Shown: piece after piece, positions 6,399-7,242 of the stretch
Layout: each line of letters begins with the position of its first letter
Position numbering within the stretch: position 1 is the first letter of the stretch
NCBI GenBank assembly: GCA_947589145.1
Contig: CANQCB010000074.1
Coordinates: 1 to 7,242, forward strand
Source: an uncultured Clostridia bacterium
GTDB taxonomy: Bacteria > Bacillota > Clostridia > Christensenellales > Pumilibacteraceae
Reading direction: 5' to 3'
Length of the DNA: 7,242 bases
Position numbers and translations under genes: made by a program
The notes under the pieces: model-generated
What the model saw: only the letters and a program-made list of their open reading frames with translations
The model's database searches: none
Told to the model about the DNA's origin: nothing

Positions 6399-6402
6399 AA
6401 AA

Positions 6403-7242
6403 ATGGGAAAAATAATAGGTATTGACCTTGGTACAACCAACTCGTGCGTCGCCGTTCTCGAAGGCGGCGAACCAACGGTTATAAGCAACTCGGAGGGATC
6501 GAGAACAACCCCTTCCGTAGTCGGCTTTTCAAAAAGCGGCGAAAGACTTGTGGGGCAAGTGGCAAAACGTCAGGCTGTTGCGAACCCCGAAAGAACCGTA
6601 AGCTCCATTAAAAGAGACATGGGTTCCGACAGAAAAGTCAAGATAGGCGATAATGACTTTTATTCGCCTCAGGAAATTTCCGCAATGATCCTTTCAAAAC
6701 TCAAACAAGACGCGGAAGCGTATATCGGAGAACCGGTTACGCAAGCGGTTATAACCGTACCCGCATACTTTACCGACGCGCAAAGACAGGCGACGAAGGA
6801 CGCCGGAAGAATTGCGGGTCTCGAAGTGCTTCGTATTATAAACGAACCTACTGCGGCGGCTCTGGCATACGGTCTCGATAAGGGAAACGACAATCACAAA
6901 ATTTTCGTATTTGACCTCGGCGGAGGTACGTTTGATATTTCCATTCTCGAAGTCGGCGACGGAGTGTTCGAAGTAGTCGCTACTGCCGGCGATAACAGGC
7001 TTGGCGGCGATGATTTCGACCAAAGAATTATGGACTACGTCGTTGGGGAATTCAAGAAGGAAAGCGGCGTAGACGTAAGCGGCGACAGAATGGCGATGCA
7101 GAGAATAAAAGAATCTGCGGAAAAGGCAAAAATCGAACTGTCTCAATTGCAGAAAACTTTGATCAGTCTGCCGTTCCTTTCGTTCGGCCCGTCTGGTCCG
7201 CTCAACTTCGAATGCGAACTTACGCGAAGCAAGTTCGATTCG
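6403..7242 (+). CDS. dnaK: Molecular chaperone DnaK (Hsp70), 3'-truncated by window edge
   Basis: The frame is open from ATG 6403 to the last base, giving 280 residues of an expected 600 or so; most of the nucleotide-binding domain is seen, and the linker and substrate-binding domain are outside. Visible motifs are phosphate-1 IDLGTTNSC (7-15), VITVPAYF then DAQRQATKDAGRIAGL, NEPTAAALAYG from 147, phosphate-2 DLGGGTFD (171-178) and GDNRLGGDDFD. After IKRDMGSD the sequence passes directly to SPQEISAMIL, lacking the roughly 24-residue insert of Gram-negative DnaK, a Firmicutes/Actinobacteria marker. DnaK is the ATP-driven cytosolic Hsp70 working with GrpE and DnaJ; dnaJ would be expected next. 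The segment FLSFGPSGPLNFECELTRSKFD is more divergent than usual, but the frame is intact. A 42-base gap separates it from grpE, with no promoter or CIRCE in it. Confidence 0.97.
   Translation, partial: MGKIIGIDLGTTNSCVAVLEGGEPTVISNSEGSRTTPSVVGFSKSGERLVGQVAKRQAVANPERTVSSIKRDMGSDRKVKIGDNDFYSPQEISAMILSKLKQDAEAYIGEPVTQAVITVPAYFTDAQRQATKDAGRIAGLEVLRIINEPTAAALAYGLDKGNDNHKIFVFDLGGGTFDISILEVGDGVFEVVATAGDNRLGGDDFDQRIMDYVVGEFKKESGVDVSGDRMAMQRIKESAEKAKIELSQLQKTLISLPFLSFGPSGPLNFECELTRSKFDS

Noticed and set aside
6361..6402. A separate promoter or CIRCE for dnaK in the grpE-dnaK gap
   Set aside because: The gap is only 42 bases, contains no CIRCE arm, and no acceptable -35/-10 pair is visible in it or in the end of grpE.
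7125..7242. Possible frameshift in dnaK, because the stretch FLSFGPSGPLNFECELTR looks unusual
   Set aside because: The flanking blocks ESAEKAKIELS and LTRSKFD stay in the same frame at the normal spacing, so this is ordinary divergence in a variable part of the ATPase domain.

Overview
The window is a core-genome housekeeping segment of a low-to-mid GC Gram-positive bacterium, most likely an anaerobic Clostridia-type Firmicute. Three things point there. The order lepA - hemW - hrcA - grpE - dnaK is the classical Firmicutes arrangement (as in Bacillus subtilis). The heat-shock operon carries HrcA and a CIRCE operator. The DnaK ATPase domain lacks the roughly 24-residue insert seen in Gram-negative DnaK near residue 80. 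Every gene is on the + strand.

Layout: (1) 2-868 is the C-terminal two thirds of rarA/mgsA, an AAA+ replication-recombination ATPase, cut by the left window edge and closed by a very strong hairpin terminator (868-906). (2) 927-4397 is a compact lepA - cyclase-family hydrolase - hemW operon in which each stop codon overlaps the next start. Its promoter (TTGCAA-N17-TATAAT) puts the predicted transcription start on or next to the lepA ATG, so lepA looks leaderless. The small hydrolase sits between two genes that are adjacent in B. subtilis. (3) 4398-4693 is a 296-base intergenic region with a fold-prone segment, a strong intrinsic terminator, an AT-rich stretch, a good sigma-A type promoter and a CIRCE operator with an extra half-site. 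(4) 4694-7242 is the heat-shock operon hrcA - grpE - dnaK, with dnaK running off the right edge.

How it fits together: HrcA should repress its own operon through CIRCE, and GrpE is the nucleotide-exchange factor for DnaK. LepA (EF4) acts on ribosomes, HemW is a haem-binding radical-SAM protein, and the cyclase-family enzyme is a predicted metal-dependent amidohydrolase of unknown substrate. Shine-Dalgarno signals are absent or weak for all starts except dnaK, which has a near-ideal GGAGGT.

I see no mobile element, CRISPR array, tRNA, rRNA or defence or secretion system, and no evidence of a new multi-gene system. The points worth a second look are regulatory: the leaderless lepA start, the augmented CIRCE, the structured region upstream of hrcA, and the inserted hydrolase gene.
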